Source of the DNA: Parabacteroides sp.
GTDB lineage: Bacteria; Bacteroidota; Bacteroidia; Bacteroidales; Tannerellaceae
Direction: 5' to 3'
Assembly: GCA_019411205.1 (NCBI GenBank)
Contig: DXRF01000125.1
Span: 1 to 8,169 of the forward strand
DNA: 8,169 nucleotides
Translations under genes and position numbers: made by a program
The notes under the pieces: model-generated
The model's input: only the letters and a program-made list of their open reading frames with translations
What the model was told of the DNA's origin: nothing
The model's database searches: none
Part shown: positions 7,072 through 8,169 of the stretch, one piece after another
Position numbering within the stretch: the first letter of the stretch is position 1
How the letters are laid out: every line of letters begins with the position of its first letter

Positions 7072-7103
7072 CTTGGAAAAGATAAACCCAAATTTTATTT
7101 TTG
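7072..7103 (+). promoter_or_regulatory. Candidate promoter of the divergent regulator-like gene
   Basis: A -7 element TATTTTTG (7096-7103) fully matches TAnnTTTG, and a -33-like CTTG (7072-7075, three of four consensus bases) sits 20 bases upstream. Predicted start near 7110 gives a leader of about 40 bases before the ATG at 7150. This is the best-formed promoter of the three found in the window. Confidence 0.5.
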
Positions 7104-7115
7104 CAAATAGAAAAT
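7092..7115. promoter_or_regulatory. 24-bp imperfect palindrome over the divergent gene's -7 element
   Basis: The palindrome is centred between 7103 and 7104, and 10 of 12 base pairs match. It has a TTTGCAAA core (7100-7107) and ATTTT/AAAAT ends. The same TTTGCAA word forms the inverted repeat at the opposite promoter 70-80 bp away, so one regulator could bind both. The region is A+T rich, which makes partial palindromes more likely by chance. Confidence 0.35.
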
Positions 7116-7149
7116 ACAAAATACAACTTATAAACAAGCAAATAAGTTT

Positions 7150-8169
7150 ATGAAACAAGCCACAAAACTCAACCATGTCATTCTATTGATCGAGTCGCTT
7201 TCCAAAGCGGAAAAACGATACATCAGACTCTATACCAACCTGCAAAACGGGGATAAACATTATATGGTTCTATACGACCTGGCATGTGAAGGTTTTGCAG
7301 CCGAACAGATATACGAGAAGTTTTGCAGCAAAGTGGACGAAAAAAGCTTTGAGATGGCAGCCAAACATCTTTATCGGGTACTATTGGATTGCCTTGTCCA
7401 ACTGCGGGAGAGACAGGACATACAGACAACCATCTTCAATTATATAACAAAAGCCGGCATCCTTTTCGAACGGGAACTTTTCGACAATGCGTTTGCCGAA
7501 TTGGAAAAAGCAAAGAAACTGGCTGCCACATACGAAAATGACCCGCTGCTTCTCCTGATCTGCCGTACGGAATTGAAATATCTGAGCGCGCTCGGTTTCG
7601 AAAGCATCAGCGAGAAAGAACTGGTCGGCAAACAGATGCAGATCAACGACGTGATGAAATATGCCCGCAACACGAACCTTCACCTGCAACTATATGATAT
7701 TTTGAAATATCGCATCACCTATAAAGGGTACGCCCGTTCGAACAAACAGAAAGAGAATCTGAACGATCTTGTTTTAAGTGAACTGAACTTGATCGCCAAC
7801 CATTCCTACCAGGGATTCGAGGCGCGCAAACTTCACCTGTTGTTCCAGGCAACCTACTACTTGAATGCAGGGAACTATAAATCAGCGATCCGCTTCTACC
7901 AAGAACTGATCGCGCTTTTCGAAGCAAACCGGCATCTGATCCTCAACCCACCCATCTATTATCTGAGTGCCATAGAAGGGGTGCTAAACAGTTTGCACGT
8001 TGCCGGACTATACCGGGAAATGCCTTTCTTCTTATCCAAACTGGAAGAAATCGGCAAGGGGAACTATCCGACAGAGTTTCTCATGGAAGTGCAAGCCCGC
8101 CATTACCTGTACAAACTTTCGGGGCTGCTCAACACCGGACAATTTGAAACGGCAGCGCATCTGGCAGAA
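7150..8169 (+). CDS. TPR-like helical protein, candidate RusR-like regulator (3' end outside window)
   Basis: The frame from the ATG at 7150 stays open for 340 codons to the window edge, so this is a 5' fragment. It has no signal peptide and no membrane segment. The whole visible part is predicted helical by eye. The basic N-terminus (MKQATKLNHVILLIESLSKAEKRY) is followed by a block ending in FEMAAKHLYRVLLDCLVQLRE (about 67-88). TPR-like helix pairs come next, for example ELFDNAFAELEKAKKLAATYE (about 103-123) and YYLNAGNYKSAIRFYQELIALFE (about 236-258). I see no classic helix-turn-helix, receiver or kinase domain in this part; one could lie further on. The gene is divergent from the ribose operon across a 164-bp shared promoter region. 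In my recollection the B. thetaiotaomicron rus locus has a regulator of unusual type (rusR) beside its first kinase gene. A regulatory role is therefore inferred from position, not shown by the sequence. Confidence 0.8.
   Translation, partial: MKQATKLNHVILLIESLSKAEKRYIRLYTNLQNGDKHYMVLYDLACEGFAAEQIYEKFCSKVDEKSFEMAAKHLYRVLLDCLVQLRERQDIQTTIFNYITKAGILFERELFDNAFAELEKAKKLAATYENDPLLLLICRTELKYLSALGFESISEKELVGKQMQINDVMKYARNTNLHLQLYDILKYRITYKGYARSNKQKENLNDLVLSELNLIANHSYQGFEARKLHLLFQATYYLNAGNYKSAIRFYQELIALFEANRHLILNPPIYYLSAIEGVLNSLHVAGLYREMPFFLSKLEEIGKGNYPTEFLMEVQARHYLYKLSGLLNTGQFETAAHLAE

Noticed and set aside
6916..7176. Minus-strand frame of 86 codons across the divergent promoter region
   Set aside because: It overlaps both the ribokinase start and the divergent gene, is A+T-rich intergenic sequence with no family resemblance, and would cover both promoter candidates.
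7381..7927. Several minus-strand open frames opposite the helical protein gene
   Set aside because: They are shadows of a long uninterrupted + strand frame with sensible protein sequence; the antisense translations show no family features.

Overview
The window looks like a Bacteroidota chromosome, most likely from the order Bacteroidales (Bacteroides/Parabacteroides-like). The reasons are secreted lipoproteins with Bacteroidales-style signal peptides, the absence of Shine-Dalgarno sequences before starts, near-perfect Bacteroides-type -7 promoter elements (TAnnTTTG), and gene content typical of gut Bacteroidales. The genus is an inference. No RNA genes, insertion sequences, CRISPR arrays or phage genes were seen.

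Left edge (2-1562, extending to 2292). The 3' end of a glycerate kinase gene on the + strand runs tail to tail, with a 26-bp overlap, into a three-gene minus-strand cluster. In transcription order the cluster is an unrecognised 252-aa soluble protein, a GtrA-like four-helix membrane protein, and a GtrB/DPM1-like family 2 glycosyltransferase with two C-terminal membrane segments. The last two are a classic pair for making and flipping a polyprenyl-phosphate-linked sugar. The cluster has its own promoter candidate in the 151-bp gap at 2293-2443.

Centre (2444-6985). A tightly packed minus-strand operon encodes, in order, a ribokinase, a secreted ADP-ribosylglycohydrolase-family lipoprotein, a secreted nucleoside hydrolase lipoprotein and a ten-helix sugar permease of the GRP/RhaT-like type. 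The gaps are 22, 10 and 7 bp. The logic is a ribose-scavenging route: hydrolases outside the cytoplasm release ribose from nucleosides and perhaps ADP-ribose-type compounds, the permease imports ribose, and the kinase makes ribose 5-phosphate. From memory this matches the ribose utilisation system (rus) of Bacteroides thetaiotaomicron (kinase, GH, NH, T genes), but with one kinase and no SusC/SusD pair.

Right edge (6986-8169). A 164-bp divergent region holds one promoter candidate for each direction. Each overlaps a TTTGCAA-based inverted repeat that could be an operator. Beyond it, a + strand gene encodes at least 340 residues of an alpha-helical, TPR-like protein that runs off the window. 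Its position and my recollection of the rus locus suggest it is the pathway regulator (RusR-like), though no standard DNA-binding domain is visible in the part present.
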